The notes beneath the pieces are model-generated. The model saw only the letters and a program-made list of their open reading frames with translations, was not told where the DNA came from and did no database searches. A program made the translations under genes and the position numbers. From contig NZ_MUNP01000028.1 in the NCBI RefSeq assembly GCF_002001105.1, positions 1 to 64,000 of the forward strand: a DNA stretch of 64,000 nucleotides, read 5' to 3'. Of this stretch, positions 9,995-18,487 are shown one piece after another. Source of the DNA: Rhodanobacter sp. C06. GTDB taxonomy: Bacteria > Pseudomonadota > Gammaproteobacteria > Xanthomonadales > Rhodanobacteraceae. Each line of letters opens with the position of its first letter. Position 1 is the stretch's first letter.

Positions 9995-10039
9995 ACCACT
10001 ATCCTCCAGAAGAAGTTTCGATTAGGCCGCACAACGCCT

Positions 10040-11941
10040 TCAGCGCTGCGTCTCGGCCTGCAGTCGCCCGATGAAGTCGGCCAGCGGCATGCTGCCCAGA
10101 TCCTCACCCGAACGGGTACGCACGGAAACGGTCCCCGCTTCCTTCTCGCGGTCACCGACCACCAGAAGATAAGGGATTTTCTGCAACGTATGTTCGCGGA
10201 TTTTATAGCCGACCTTCTCGTTGCGCAAATCGGCCTCCACCCGGAAACCTTTGTCGACAAGGGCTTGCGCCACCTCGCTGGCGTATCCGGCCTGGGCGTC
10301 GGTAATGCTGAACACCACCGCCTGCACCGGCGCCAGCCAGGCCGGCAGCAGGCCGGCGTGGTGCTCGATCAGGATGCCGATGAAGCGCTCCATCGAGCCC
10401 ACGATGGCCCGGTGCAGCATCACCGGATGTTTTTTCTGCGAGTTTTCATCCACATACCCGGCGTCGAGGCGCTCGGGCATCATGAAGTCCACCTGCATGG
10501 TGCCGACCTGCCAGGCGCGACCGATCGAGTCCTTGAGATGATATTCGATCTTGGGCGCGTAGAACGCGCCCTCGCCTGGCAATTCCTCCCATTCGACGCT
10601 GGCGGCACGCAAGGCACGACGCAGCATTTCCTCGGTACGGTCCCAGAATTCGTCCGAACCGATGCGCTTCTCCGGCCGCAATGCGAGCTTGATCGCCAGA
10701 TCGGTGAAACCGAAATCGGCGTAGACCTTCATCGCCTGCAGGTGGAATGCCGTGACCTCCGCCTCGACCTGGTCCGGCGTGCAGAAGATGTGGCCGTCGT
10801 CCTGGGTGAACGCGCGCACGCGCATGATGCCGTGCAGCGCGCCGGACGGCTCGTTGCGGTGGCAGCCACCGAACTCGCCGTAGCGGATCGGCAGCTCGCG
10901 GTAGCTGTGCAGGCCGGTGTTGAACACCTGCACATGGCCCGGACAGTTCATCGGCTTCAGCGCGAAGGTGTGCTTCTCCGATTCGGTGAAGAACATGTTC
11001 TCCGCGTAGTTGTCCCAGTGCCCGGACTTCTTCCACAGCGACACGTCCAGCACCATCGGGCAGCGCACTTCCTGGTAGCCGCTGCGCTTGTACACGCCGC
11101 GCATGTACTGCTCCACCGCCTGCCAGATCGCCCAGCCGCGCGGGTGCCAGAACACCATGCCCGGGCTCTCCTCCTGCTGGTGGAACAGGTCCAGCGCCTT
11201 GCCGATCTTGCGATGGTCGCGCTTCTCGGCCTCCTCCAGCTGGTGCAGCCAGGCCTTCAGATCCTTGTCGTTCAACCACGCCGTGCCGTAGATGCGGGTC
11301 AGCATCGCGTTGTTGCTGTCGCCGCGCCAGTAGGCGCCGGCCACCTTCATCAGCTTGAACGCGCGGAGCTTGCCGGTGTTCGGCACGTGCGGGCCACGGC
11401 ACAGGTCGGTGAACTCGCCCTGCGTGTACAGCGACAGTTCCTCGTTGGCCGGGATGGATTGGATGATCTCGGCCTTGTAGTTCTCGCCGATGCCGCGGAA
11501 GAACGCCACCGCCTCGTCGCGCGACTTCACGCTGCGCGCGAGCGGCAACGCCTCCTTGACGATCTTCTCCATCTCCGCCTCGATCTTCGGCAGGTCCTCG
11601 GGCGTGAAAGGGCGCTCGTAGGCGAAGTCGTAATAGAAACCGTTGTCGATCACCGGGCCGATCGTGACCTGCGCGCCCGGATACAGCCGCTGCACCGCCT
11701 GCGCCAGCAAGTGCGCGGTGGAATGGCGCAGGATCTCCAGCGCCTCGGGGCTTTTCTCGGTGACGATCTCGAGGCGGGCGTCGTGTTCGATGGAAAAGCT
11801 TGCATCCACCAGCTTGCCGTCCACCTTGCCGGCGAGGGTGGCCTTGGCCAGCCCGGCGCCGATGGAGGCAGCCACTTCCTGCACGGACACGGGGTGGTCG
11901 AACGGGCGCTTGCTGCCGTCGGGTAGCGTGATCTCGATCAT
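10040..11941 (-). CDS. thrS: Threonyl-tRNA synthetase
   Basis: This 633-aa protein has a TGS domain (about 1-60), an editing domain with [10 protein letters not shown], a class II catalytic core ([13 protein letters not shown], then [14 protein letters not shown]) and a C-terminal anticodon-binding domain. Two ATGs lie close together. The one at 11941 (MIEITLPDG) is chosen because AGGA lies six nucleotides upstream. The ATG at 11947 follows AGGA directly, which is too close. A long leader with terminator precedes it, and infC follows. Confidence 0.97.
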   Translation of the reverse strand: MIEITLPDGSKRPFDHPVSVQEVAASIGAGLAKATLAGKVDGKLVDASFSIEHDARLEIVTEKSPEALEILRHSTAHLLAQAVQRLYPGAQVTIGPVIDNGFYYDFAYERPFTPEDLPKIEAEMEKIVKEALPLARSVKSRDEAVAFFRGIGENYKAEIIQSIPANEELSLYTQGEFTDLCRGPHVPNTGKLRAFKLMKVAGAYWRGDSNNAMLTRIYGTAWLNDKDLKAWLHQLEEAEKRDHRKIGKALDLFHQQEESPGMVFWHPRGWAIWQAVEQYMRGVYKRSGYQEVRCPMVLDVSLWKKSGHWDNYAENMFFTESEKHTFALKPMNCPGHVQVFNTGLHSYRELPIRYGEFGGCHRNEPSGALHGIMRVRAFTQDDGHIFCTPDQVEAEVTAFHLQAMKVYADFGFTDLAIKLALRPEKRIGSDEFWDRTEEMLRRALRAASVEWEELPGEGAFYAPKIEYHLKDSIGRAWQVGTMQVDFMMPERLDAGYVDENSQKKHPVMLHRAIVGSMERFIGILIEHHAGLLPAWLAPVQAVVFSITDAQAGYASEVAQALVDKGFRVEADLRNEKVGYKIREHTLQKIPYLLVVGDREKEAGTVSVRTRSGEDLGSMPLADFIGRLQAETQR

Positions 11942-12033
11942 GTTCATTCCTGCCGCGCCGTCGCGGTGGACGTCGCTTTTCTGAGAAGTCCGGCCATGGA
12001 CGGCCGGTTTTGCCGCTGTCTGCCCGGATGGCG

Positions 12034-12061
12034 GACAAAAACAAAGGCGCTCGAGCGCCTT
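12034..12061 (-). terminator. Intrinsic terminator in the thrS leader (candidate attenuator)
   Basis: The perfect 18-bp palindrome AAGGCGCTCGAGCGCCTT (12044-12061) is followed on the minus strand by TTTGTTTTTG. No minus-strand gene lies upstream (the next gene is divergent), so this terminator can only act on the leader transcript of thrS itself. That makes it an attenuator candidate. Confidence 0.7.
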
Positions 12062-12086
12062 CGTGGAGCACAAGGCGGAAGAGTCG

Positions 12087-12113
12087 TCAGCGGTGATTAC
12101 GTGTAGTTGCCAT
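12087..12113 (-). CDS. Possible thrS leader peptide MATTRNHR
   Basis: An 8-codon ORF, ATG GCA ACT ACA CGT AAT CAC CGC TGA, ends 26 nt before the leader terminator. The tandem Thr codons would let a ribosome sense charged tRNA-Thr, as in amino-acid attenuators. No good Shine-Dalgarno precedes it, and two Thr codons are few for such a system. Confidence 0.4.
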   Translation of the reverse strand: MATTRNHR

Positions 12114-12171
12114 GTCGCACGCTCGGCCGGCGCGTTGGCGCGGGCCACCTTGTCTCTGGAATGACGGCGAA

Positions 12172-12201
12172 ACGCTAGTTTAGCCCATCGCGTGCTGTCA
12201 A
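12172..12201 (-). promoter_or_regulatory. Candidate thrS promoter
   Basis: A consensus -35 TTGACA (12196-12201) is followed after 18 bp by TAGCGT (12172-12177) on the minus strand. A start near 12165 would give a leader of about 220 nt containing the putative leader peptide and terminator. Confidence 0.5.
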
Positions 12202-12256
12202 TTCAGCGCCCCGCCACCGACAATAAGAATGCCCTATCGCCACCAAGGCCTTGCCC

Positions 12257-13279
12257 ATGCGCATCCTCGTCACCGGCACCGCCGGCTTCATCGGCGCCGC
12301 CCTGGCCGAACGCCTGCTGGCGCGCGGCGACGAAGTGCTGGGCATCGACAACCACAACGACTACTACGACCCGGCGCTGAAGGAAGCCCGCCTCGCGCGT
12401 TTCGCCGAGCACCCCGGCTACATCCACGTGCGCGCCGACCTCGCCGACGCCCCGGCAGTAAACGCCGCCTTCGCGGGTTTCAAGCCGCAGCGCGTGGCGA
12501 ACCTGGCCGCGCAGGCCGGCGTACGCTATTCGCTGCAGAACCCGCAGGCCTACGTGCAGAGCAACCTGGTCGGCTTCGGCAACATCCTCGAAGCGTGCCG
12601 TCACGGCGGCGTCGAGCACCTGGTCTACGCGTCCTCCAGCTCGGTCTATGGCGCCAACCGCAAGCTGCCGTTCGCGGTCGAGGACGCGGTGGACCATCCG
12701 GTCAGCCTGTACGCCGCCACCAAGAAGGCCAACGAGCTGATGGCGCACAGCTACAGCCACCTGTACGGACTGCCCACCACCGGGCTGCGCTTCTTCACGG
12801 TGTACGGGCCATGGGGACGGCCGGACATGTCGCCCATGCTGTTCGCCGATCGCATCAGCCGCGGCGAGGCGATCGACGTGTTCAACCACGGCAACCACAG
12901 CCGTGACTTCACCTACGTCGACGACATCGTGGAAGGCGTGATCCGCACCCTCGACCATCCGGCCGCACCCGATCCGGCCTACGACGCACAGTCGCCGAAC
13001 CCCGGCAGCTCGAATGCGCCGTATCGCGTCTACAACATCGGCAACGACCGGCCGGTGCAGCTGCTGCACTTCATCGAGCTGCTGGAGCAGCACCTGGGCC
13101 GCACGGTGGAAAAGAACCTGCTGCCCATGCAGCCCGGCGACGTGCCCGACACTTGGGCCGATGTGTCGGCGCTGCGCCGCGAGGTGGGCTATGCGCCAAG
13201 CACCTCCATCGAGGACGGCGTGGCGCGTTTCGTGGCGTGGTATCGGGACTATTTCCGTCGGTCGCAGGAGCGGCTTTAG
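12257..13279 (+). CDS. NAD-dependent sugar epimerase, UDP-glucuronate 4-epimerase-like
   Basis: This 340-aa extended SDR has the NAD-binding motif GTAGFIG (residues 7-13), a Ser in YASSSSVYG, and the YxxxK pair in SLYAATKKANELM (about 150-162). GIDNHNDYYDPALKEARL after the Rossmann start is typical of UDP-glucuronate 4-epimerases and their capsule-cluster relatives. It probably interconverts UDP-glucuronate and UDP-galacturonate for surface polysaccharide. The ATG at 12257 is preferred, though a TTG lies two codons upstream. It is a single gene divergent from thrS, and its 3' end is formed by a REP sequence. Confidence 0.85.
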   Translation: MRILVTGTAGFIGAALAERLLARGDEVLGIDNHNDYYDPALKEARLARFAEHPGYIHVRADLADAPAVNAAFAGFKPQRVANLAAQAGVRYSLQNPQAYVQSNLVGFGNILEACRHGGVEHLVYASSSSVYGANRKLPFAVEDAVDHPVSLYAATKKANELMAHSYSHLYGLPTTGLRFFTVYGPWGRPDMSPMLFADRISRGEAIDVFNHGNHSRDFTYVDDIVEGVIRTLDHPAAPDPAYDAQSPNPGSSNAPYRVYNIGNDRPVQLLHFIELLEQHLGRTVEKNLLPMQPGDVPDTWADVSALRREVGYAPSTSIEDGVARFVAWYRDYFRRSQERL

Positions 13280-13318
13280 CCGCGATTCGCGCCGGTCGCG
13301 GCTGAAGCCGCTCCTACG
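13258..13318. repeat. Inverted pair of GTAGGAGCGGC-type REP sequences
   Basis: The core GCAGGAGCGGCTTTAGCCGCGAT faces an inverted copy ending GGCTGAAGCCGCTCCTACG. Cores of this type are widespread REP sequences in Pseudomonas and Stenotrophomonas relatives. The left copy encodes the last residues of the epimerase, and the pair lies between convergent genes. Confidence 0.75.
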
Positions 13319-13327
13319 CACGACCCA

Positions 13328-13777
13328 TCAGAACGGCTTGGCCAGCACCAGGAAGATCACGCCCAGCAGCAACAGCACCGGCAGTTCGTTGAGCCAGCGC
13401 AGCGCTTTCGACGACGGCAGCGCGCCGCCCTTCTCGCAACGCTTGACCATCCGCCCCGCCCACACGAAATAGATCAGCAGCAGCGCCACCAGGGTCAGCT
13501 TGGCGTCGATCCAGTGCATGCCGGCTACCACGTTCGGCAGCTTCGCGGGAAACAGTCGCCAGCCTTGCCACAGCACCAGGCCGAACAGGAAGGCGATGCC
13601 GAACATGTTGTGGCCGAACTTGTACAGCCGTCGCCCCATCAGCAACAACCGCGCCTTCACTGCCGGCTCGTCGCCCGCCTCGGCGAGGTTGACGAGGATG
13701 CGCGGCAGGTAGAAGACGGTGGCCATCCAGGCGATCACGAACAGCACGTGGAAGCTCTTGACCCACAGATAGACCAT
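13328..13777 (-). CDS. hemJ: HemJ/CopD-family membrane protein (putative protoporphyrinogen oxidase)
   Basis: This 149-aa integral membrane protein has about four helices. It begins MVYLWVKSFHVLFVIAWMATVFYLPRILV, resembling HemJ proteins with a conserved His in the first helix and an Arg after it (FYLPR). HemJ oxidises protoporphyrinogen IX in haem synthesis. The same fold is used by CopD-like proteins, so HemJ is the likelier but not certain name. The ATG at 13777 follows GCGGAGCG. The longer upstream frame runs into a terminator and tRNA scar and is not expected to be coding. It is convergent with the epimerase. Confidence 0.78.
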   Translation of the reverse strand: MVYLWVKSFHVLFVIAWMATVFYLPRILVNLAEAGDEPAVKARLLLMGRRLYKFGHNMFGIAFLFGLVLWQGWRLFPAKLPNVVAGMHWIDAKLTLVALLLIYFVWAGRMVKRCEKGGALPSSKALRWLNELPVLLLLGVIFLVLAKPF

Positions 13778-13790
13778 CGCAACGCTCCGC

Positions 13791-13829
13791 CCGGAAAAAG
13801 AAACGGCACGAACCGGAGTTCGCGCCGTT
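13791..13829 (-). terminator. Intrinsic terminator following the tRNA-Val fragment
   Basis: A 12-bp stem with one G-U pair (13802-13813 with 13818-13829, loop CGGA) is followed by TTTCTTTTTCC on the minus strand. It lies 10 bp after the CCA of the tRNA-Val fragment, so it is most simply the original tRNA terminator. It also ends 13 bp before the hemJ start codon. Confidence 0.8.
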
Positions 13830-13839
13830 GCATGGTATC

Positions 13840-13886
13840 TGGTGGGCGGTACAAGGGCCGAACTTGTGACCCCTGCCATGTCAAGG
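13840..13886 (-). pseudogene. 3' fragment of tRNA-Val(GAC), probable attachment-site scar
   Basis: The minus strand reads from the anticodon loop (TTGACAT, anticodon GAC) through the 3' anticodon stem, variable loop, T arm (ACAAG/CTTGT) and acceptor strand ACCGCCC to A-CCA. The 5' half (acceptor strand, D arm, 5' anticodon stem) is absent. The T loop has G where A58 is expected. A 47-nt 3' remnant ending in CCA plus terminator is what remains at one end of an element that integrated into a tRNA. Confidence 0.75.
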
Positions 13887-14112
13887 TCGCGAAAGATCAA
13901 GGCAATCAAGACCTGATGCGATCACCAGAACTCATGCTCGACCGCATGGCATCGGGCTTTGCGCGAGGTGTCGGGGTCAGTGCGGGGTCAGTCGGAGACC
14001 GGCCACCACGGCCACCTTCCTTCTACCCCCTGATGACTTGGCCCGATCACGACCATCTTCTTTCTCGGCCGCCGATGTCTACCTCACTTGGAATCAAGAT
14101 CATGGTGACGCG
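13887..14112. other. Gene-free gap between tRNA-Val fragment and modC
   Basis: No coding frame is convincing in these 226 bp. A short direct repetition of GGGGTCAGT near 13973-13992 is visible. If the tRNA fragment is an attachment scar, this is the edge of the inserted DNA. Confidence 0.4.
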
Positions 14113-15093
14113 TCAGGCTGGCCAGCAGCGAATCGACGACCATGGCAGACTCAGTCGCACGGTCTCGGCCGCATGGCACGATGGCAAGTCGGCCCACAGC
14201 CGCGCCTGTCCACAGCGCAGGCCGGCATATTGGCCGTATGCACTCCGTTGCGGCAGTTCGACACCGGCCACGATGGTATCGGCGGGCACGGTGCCCCCGT
14301 GCTGCAACCTGATCGCTTCCGGCGCAACGTGCCAATCCACGGCTGTGCCGTCCGCGAGCGTCGTTTTCACGAGCAGCGACACTCCCGCCTCCGGCCATAT
14401 CAAATGCTGCGAGCCTGCAGTACCCGTCAGCCGGCCACAAAACACATTGCGCAGACCAAGCAGGCGTGCAACAGCGCCACTGGCCGGGTGCGCGTGCACG
14501 TCCAGTGGCCTGCCCGTCTGCACGATGCGCCGGCCGTGCATCAGCACCAGCCGGTCTGCCATCGCGGCCAATGCGGGATCATGGCTCACCGCCAACGCGG
14601 GGATCCCGACGGCGTGCACTTCGGCGACGAGTTCCGCCAGCACGTCGTCGCGGGTGGCGGGGTCCAACGCCGAAGTGGGCTCATCCAACAGCAGCAGTTG
14701 CGGCCGGCGGGCCAGCGCACGCGCCAACGCCACGCGCTGCTGCTGACCACCGGAAAGCTGTGCGGGCCAGCGTTCGGCAAGATCTACCAAGCCCACGCGC
14801 TGCAGCCACGCCATCGCCTCATCGCGGCGGTGCGGGCCACTGAGCGCAAAGGCCACGTTCTGCCATGCGCGCAGATGCGGAAACAGCGCAGGCCCCTGCG
14901 GCAGATAACCCACAGCGCGTCGCTGCGGTGGCAGGCCGCCGTAGGGCTCGCCCTGCGCAGGAAGCAACCCGGCGATGGCGCGCAGCAGCAGCGACTTGCC
15001 CTCGCCGCTGGCGCCCAGCAGCACGGTGAAACCCTCCACCTCGAAACTCGCGGACAGCTCGATGGGCCGCGCGATGCGGTAGTCGATGCGCAT
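14113..15093 (-). CDS. modC: Molybdate ABC transporter ATP-binding protein
   Basis: This 326-aa protein has an ABC ATPase domain with Walker A GASGEGKS (about 31-38), signature LSGGQQQR, Walker B LLLLDEP and the switch His in SHD. A C-terminal TOBE/MOP-like domain (about 235-326) fits molybdate transporters. It powers import through ModB. The start codon shares one base with the modB stop (TGATG). It is the last gene of the 16-gene nitrate/molybdenum operon. Confidence 0.93.
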   Translation of the reverse strand: MRIDYRIARPIELSASFEVEGFTVLLGASGEGKSLLLRAIAGLLPAQGEPYGGLPPQRRAVGYLPQGPALFPHLRAWQNVAFALSGPHRRDEAMAWLQRVGLVDLAERWPAQLSGGQQQRVALARALARRPQLLLLDEPTSALDPATRDDVLAELVAEVHAVGIPALAVSHDPALAAMADRLVLMHGRRIVQTGRPLDVHAHPASGAVARLLGLRNVFCGRLTGTAGSQHLIWPEAGVSLLVKTTLADGTAVDWHVAPEAIRLQHGGTVPADTIVAGVELPQRSAYGQYAGLRCGQARLWADLPSCHAAETVRLSLPWSSIRCWPA

Positions 15094-15851
15094 CAGGCCA
15101 GCCTCCGGCGCACCGCCAAGCCCAGCGCGAGCGGCAATGGCAGCGCCACCAGGAAGAACACCCACAACAGCGGATACACGGCGGACAGGCCGATGTCCTG
15201 CAGGTTGGTCCACAGCTTCACCGGGATGCCCTGCGGGTAATAGGCCACGATCAGCACCACGCCGAACTCGCCCAGCGCACGTACCCAGGCCAGCGCCACC
15301 GCGGCGGCCAGGCCGAGCTTGGCCAGCGGCAGGCTGACCCGAAAGAAACAGCGCGCGGGCGAGTGGCCAAGCGTCAGAGCGATCTGCTCCAGCTCGCGCG
15401 GCACCCCTTCGAAGGCGGCGCGCGCGGCCAGCACGTAGTACGGCAGTGCGGCGTAGAGCTGCGCCATCACGAAGGCCGGCGCGGAGTTGGTGAGCACCAG
15501 CCCGGCGCGCTCCAGCAGGCTGCCGGCCGGGCCGTAGGGACCGTACATGGCGGCGAGCAGGAGGCCCATCGCCAGCGGCGGCGTGAGCAGGGCCAGCAGC
15601 AGCAACGCGTCGATCAGCCACTGCCCGCGTACGCGATGGCGCGCCAGCCACCAGGCCAGCGGCGTGCCCAGCGCCACGATCAGCAGCAGCGCGACCAGGC
15701 TCAGACCCAACGACACCGCCACCGCGCCGCCATCGCCGTGGGCGAAGCCGAAATGGCGCCAGTCGGTGGCGAGCACCAGCCCCGCGAACGGCGTGGCGAG
15801 CAGCAGCAGGGCGAGCGCCGCCAAGCCCGCTGCGAATCGCGATCGACTCAC
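15093..15851 (-). CDS. modB: Molybdate ABC transporter permease
   Basis: This 252-aa permease has about six membrane helices and the EAA-type cytoplasmic loop with the conserved Gly ([23 protein letters not shown]). The GTG start at 15851 overlaps the modA stop (GTGA). The frame upstream overlaps modA and is not the start. It forms the channel for the ModC ATPase and receives oxyanion from the ModA-like protein. Confidence 0.92.
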   Translation of the reverse strand: MSRSRFAAGLAALALLLLATPFAGLVLATDWRHFGFAHGDGGAVAVSLGLSLVALLLIVALGTPLAWWLARHRVRGQWLIDALLLLALLTPPLAMGLLLAAMYGPYGPAGSLLERAGLVLTNSAPAFVMAQLYAALPYYVLAARAAFEGVPRELEQIALTLGHSPARCFFRVSLPLAKLGLAAAVALAWVRALGEFGVVLIVAYYPQGIPVKLWTNLQDIGLSAVYPLLWVFFLVALPLPLALGLAVRRRLA

Positions 15852-16849
15852 AGCGCTTCGCCGTGCGGCGGGCCGTAGCCGCGCTCGCGCAGCGCCTGCT
15901 GCCCCGCTGCGCTCCTGAGCAATTCCACGAAGGCGCGGCCCAGCACCGGCTGTTCCGCGTTCGCCGGCACGGCCGCATAGAACACCAGCGGCCGTGCCTC
16001 CAAGTGCTTGCCGCAGGGCAGGGTGAAACTGGCCTTGGCATACCAGCTTGCCTGCAAGGCCGGTTGCGCCAGATCGATCTCGGCAGGCAAGGCGATGGTG
16101 GGCAGGTGGTGCGAGAACGCCGCGCTGGCGTAGCCGAGGGTGGCGTCGATCTGGCCGGCTTCCAGGCGCGACATCAGCGATGTTTCGGCAAATATCTGCT
16201 GCGGGTTCTGCAATTCGCCCGCCACCTCTTCCAGCAGCTTGGGCTGGTGGTAGTAGCGCGCGGCGAGCTGCAGGGTGAGCAGCGCATTCGCGCCTTGCGG
16301 ATCGACCGCCGGATCGGTGCGGCCCAGGCGCAGGCCCGGTTCGCGCAACACGTCGTACCAGGCCTTCTTGCCCTCTGCGGCCGCCTTGAAATCCACCGCG
16401 AAACGGCTCTTGGGGCTGTAGACCACCACCATGCGCGTGCTGGCCACCGGCACCGCGTGCGCGACCAGGCCGGCCTTTTTCAGCACCTCCATCGGCCCCG
16501 ACGTGATGCCGACGAAGGCATCGGCAACAAGCTGCTTGCCGGCGATCAGCCGCGCCAGCGCGTAGGAGCCCTGACCGATGCCCTGGTACTGCGCACCATG
16601 CGCCTTGGCGAAGGTGGGGCCGAGATCCTGATCCATCACCACGCCCATCGAGCCGGCATAGGCCACGCGCACGACAGGTGTTTCGGCGGCCTGCACGGCA
16701 TGGGCAAACAGCAGCAGGGCGAGGCCGACGAGCAGGCGCCGGCTCTTCCGAGCCCGGTAGGAGCGCACCCTGTGCGCGATGAGGTCGTTCGTGAAGAACA
16801 GCAACCGCGCACAAGGTGCGCGATTGCCGGTAGACGGTGGCGCGCTCAT
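15848..16849 (-). CDS. modA: Molybdate/tungstate-type periplasmic binding protein
   Basis: The 333-aa frame encodes a solute-binding protein of the ModA/WtpA type ([24 protein letters not shown], then [21 protein letters not shown]). Its Sec signal peptide is [16 protein letters not shown]. The ATG at 16849 overlaps the preceding stop (ATGA), but the 35 residues before the hydrophobic core translate an inverted REP pair (16755-16835). A GTG at 16768 would give a more normal signal peptide. The archaeal WtpA-like sequence leaves molybdate versus tungstate open, but the surrounding Moco genes favour molybdate. Confidence 0.88.
   Translation of the reverse strand: MSAPPSTGNRAPCARLLFFTNDLIAHRVRSYRARKSRRLLVGLALLLFAHAVQAAETPVVRVAYAGSMGVVMDQDLGPTFAKAHGAQYQGIGQGSYALARLIAGKQLVADAFVGITSGPMEVLKKAGLVAHAVPVASTRMVVVYSPKSRFAVDFKAAAEGKKAWYDVLREPGLRLGRTDPAVDPQGANALLTLQLAARYYHQPKLLEEVAGELQNPQQIFAETSLMSRLEAGQIDATLGYASAAFSHHLPTIALPAEIDLAQPALQASWYAKASFTLPCGKHLEARPLVFYAAVPANAEQPVLGRAFVELLRSAAGQQALRERGYGPPHGEAL
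16755..16835. repeat. REP pair inside the 5' end of modA
   Basis: GTAGGAGCGCACCCTGTGCG (from about 16757) faces GCGCACAAGGTGCGCG (about 16805-16832) in inverted order. They resemble the REP pair at 13258-13318. Both lie within the modA reading frame, before the signal peptide. Confidence 0.65.
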
Positions 16850-17172
16850 GCCCTGCCCTCCTTCATCCGGCGCGCGCTGTCGCGCACGTCCACATCGAAG
16901 GTGACGTCGACACCTTCCAGCGCCAGTTCCAGCCCGTCGCGGCTGGGCAGGCGCGCGGCCAGCGTGCGCACCGCATCGCTCGCCAGCACCACCCGCCAGC
17001 CGTCATCCACGCGCTGCCAGCCGGGTGCGGTGGCCAGCGCCAGTTGCTGGCGTTCGACGCGGCCATCGGGCCAGCGCATGGCGTTTTCCACCACCTCGCC
17101 GGACAGCAGCCGCGCCAGTTCCGCTTCGTCGATGCGCAGGCGCAGCGACTGTTGCCGTTGTTGCACTCTCAT
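16846..17172 (-). CDS. Small protein of unknown function in the molybdenum operon
   Basis: This 108-aa protein starts MRVQQRQQSLRLRIDEAELARLL and has no signal peptide, membrane segment or cysteine. The LRLRIDEAELARLLSGEVVEN opening resembles a small family I recall as DUF7009, found near molybdate genes, but I could not verify this. The ATG at 17172 overlaps the mobA stop and its own stop overlaps the modA ATG, so it is translated as part of the chain. A role in molybdate handling is inferred from position alone. Confidence 0.75.
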   Translation of the reverse strand: MRVQQRQQSLRLRIDEAELARLLSGEVVENAMRWPDGRVERQQLALATAPGWQRVDDGWRVVLASDAVRTLAARLPSRDGLELALEGVDVTFDVDVRDSARRMKEGRA

Positions 17173-17750
17173 CGGCTCATCTCGTTCCAAAGTTCGGGCG
17201 TATTGCAATCCACGAGTTGCGTCGCCTCGTCCTTCGACAAGGCCAGCGCTTCGGTTTCCATCGCCGCCTCCAGCGCGCGCAGCGATCGCGCGCGCGGCGC
17301 GGCCGACGAAGCCAGTGCAAGCAGCAAGGCGCGGCTGGCGGCGTCCAGGCGAAAGCGCCACGGCAACACGTATTCGGCAAACGCCAGGCTGCGCGCCTGC
17401 CAGCGCTCCACGCGCAACCGCTGCAGCAGCGCGCCGGACAAGCGCGGCATGTCCACCGGGATCACCAGCAGCTCCACCTCGCCGGTCACGCTGGCGGCCA
17501 CGCTCATGAGGCCACCGACCGGGCCGAGCTGCGAGGCGAGATCGGCCACGCCGTGATGCGAGGGGTGCTCTCCGCTCACCCGCAGCGCATCGACGCCCGC
17601 CGCGCGCAACGTGGCCAGTTGATGCTCGATCAGCGGCTGGCCGTGCCAGTCCAGCAGCGCCTTGTCACGCCCCATGCGGCTGGACTGGCCGCCGGCCAAC
17701 AGCACGCCGAGGCAGGGGCGATACTCAGCGATCGTGGCCATGCGCGGCAT
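17169..17750 (-). CDS. mobA: Molybdenum cofactor guanylyltransferase
   Basis: This 193-aa nucleotidyltransferase has the GTP-binding signature LLAGGQSSRMGRDKALL (about 17-33) and the metal-binding Asp in VIPVDMPRL. MobA attaches GMP to molybdopterin to form the bis-MGD cofactor that nitrate reductase needs. It overlaps moaE by 26 bp. An alternative ATG lies three codons in, at 17741, and neither start has a clear ribosome site. Confidence 0.93.
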   Translation of the reverse strand: MPRMATIAEYRPCLGVLLAGGQSSRMGRDKALLDWHGQPLIEHQLATLRAAGVDALRVSGEHPSHHGVADLASQLGPVGGLMSVAASVTGEVELLVIPVDMPRLSGALLQRLRVERWQARSLAFAEYVLPWRFRLDAASRALLLALASSAAPRARSLRALEAAMETEALALSKDEATQLVDCNTPELWNEMSR

Positions 17751-18225
17751 GCGAATGGGCGTGGGTGAACTGGCGATCGTCCTCGCACAGCGAGCAGCCT
17801 TCGCTCCAGGCGCTGTCGCCGTCGATGTAGTGTTCCTGCTTCCAGATCGGCGACTCGTGCTTCACCGCCTCGATGGCCAACCGGCAGGCGCGGAAGGCCT
17901 CGTCGCGGTGCGGCGTGCCGGCAGCCACCACCACGGCGAGATCGCCGATGGCGAGATCCCCTTTCGCATGCGCGATCCACAGCTTGAGCGGCGCGCCCAC
18001 CTCGGCCAGCGCGCGCTCGGCGATGGCACGGAACTGGTTCAGCGCCAGCGGCACGAACAAGTCGTAGCTGATGCTGGTGACGCTGCGTCCCACGTTGTGG
18101 TCGCGCACCCGGCCGATGAAGCTGGCGATGCCGCCGAAGCGCGGATCGGCCACGAAATCCAGCGCCAAGGCCACGTCCAGCGTGGCCACGCGACGTTCCA
18201 CCACGGCGACATGCAAGCCGTCCAT
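17725..18225 (-). CDS. moaE: Molybdopterin synthase catalytic subunit MoaE
   Basis: This 166-aa protein has FIGRVRDHNVGRSV and the catalytic-Lys region VKHESPIWKQEHYIDG near residues 128-143. With MoaD it inserts the dithiolene sulfurs into precursor Z. The frame opens at a GTG at 18237, but the ATG at 18225 is chosen because GGAGG lies five bases before it. The stop of moaD is one base upstream. The tail after WSEGCSLCEDD is rich in His (HAHSHAAHGHD), an unusual possible metal-binding extension. Confidence 0.94.
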   Translation of the reverse strand: MDGLHVAVVERRVATLDVALALDFVADPRFGGIASFIGRVRDHNVGRSVTSISYDLFVPLALNQFRAIAERALAEVGAPLKLWIAHAKGDLAIGDLAVVVAAGTPHRDEAFRACRLAIEAVKHESPIWKQEHYIDGDSAWSEGCSLCEDDRQFTHAHSHAAHGHDR

Positions 18226-18226
18226 T

Positions 18227-18487
18227 TCAGCCTCCACTCACCGGCGGCAGCACGGCCAGCGCCACGCCGGCCGGCACTTTGCGGTGGTTGTGCAGGATTT
18301 CCTCGTCGGTGGCGAAAGCGCAGCGCCGCACCAGGCCGGCGGACACCTGCGGCGCCTGCGCAGCAAGGTGCGCGACCAGCAATTCGCGCAGCTCGGCCAT
18401 TGTGCTGCCAGCGGGTACGTCCAGCTCCACCGCGCCACTGGCATCGGCCTCGCGCAGCGCGCCGAACAGGACAATCGACGTCTTCAT
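18227..18487 (-). CDS. moaD: Molybdopterin synthase sulfur carrier MoaD
   Basis: This 86-aa ubiquitin-fold protein ends in Gly-Gly (PPVSGG), which carries the thiocarboxylate donated to MoaE. The ATG at 18487 overlaps the moeA stop (ATGA). Confidence 0.94.
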   Translation of the reverse strand: MKTSIVLFGALREADASGAVELDVPAGSTMAELRELLVAHLAAQAPQVSAGLVRRCAFATDEEILHNHRKVPAGVALAVLPPVSGG

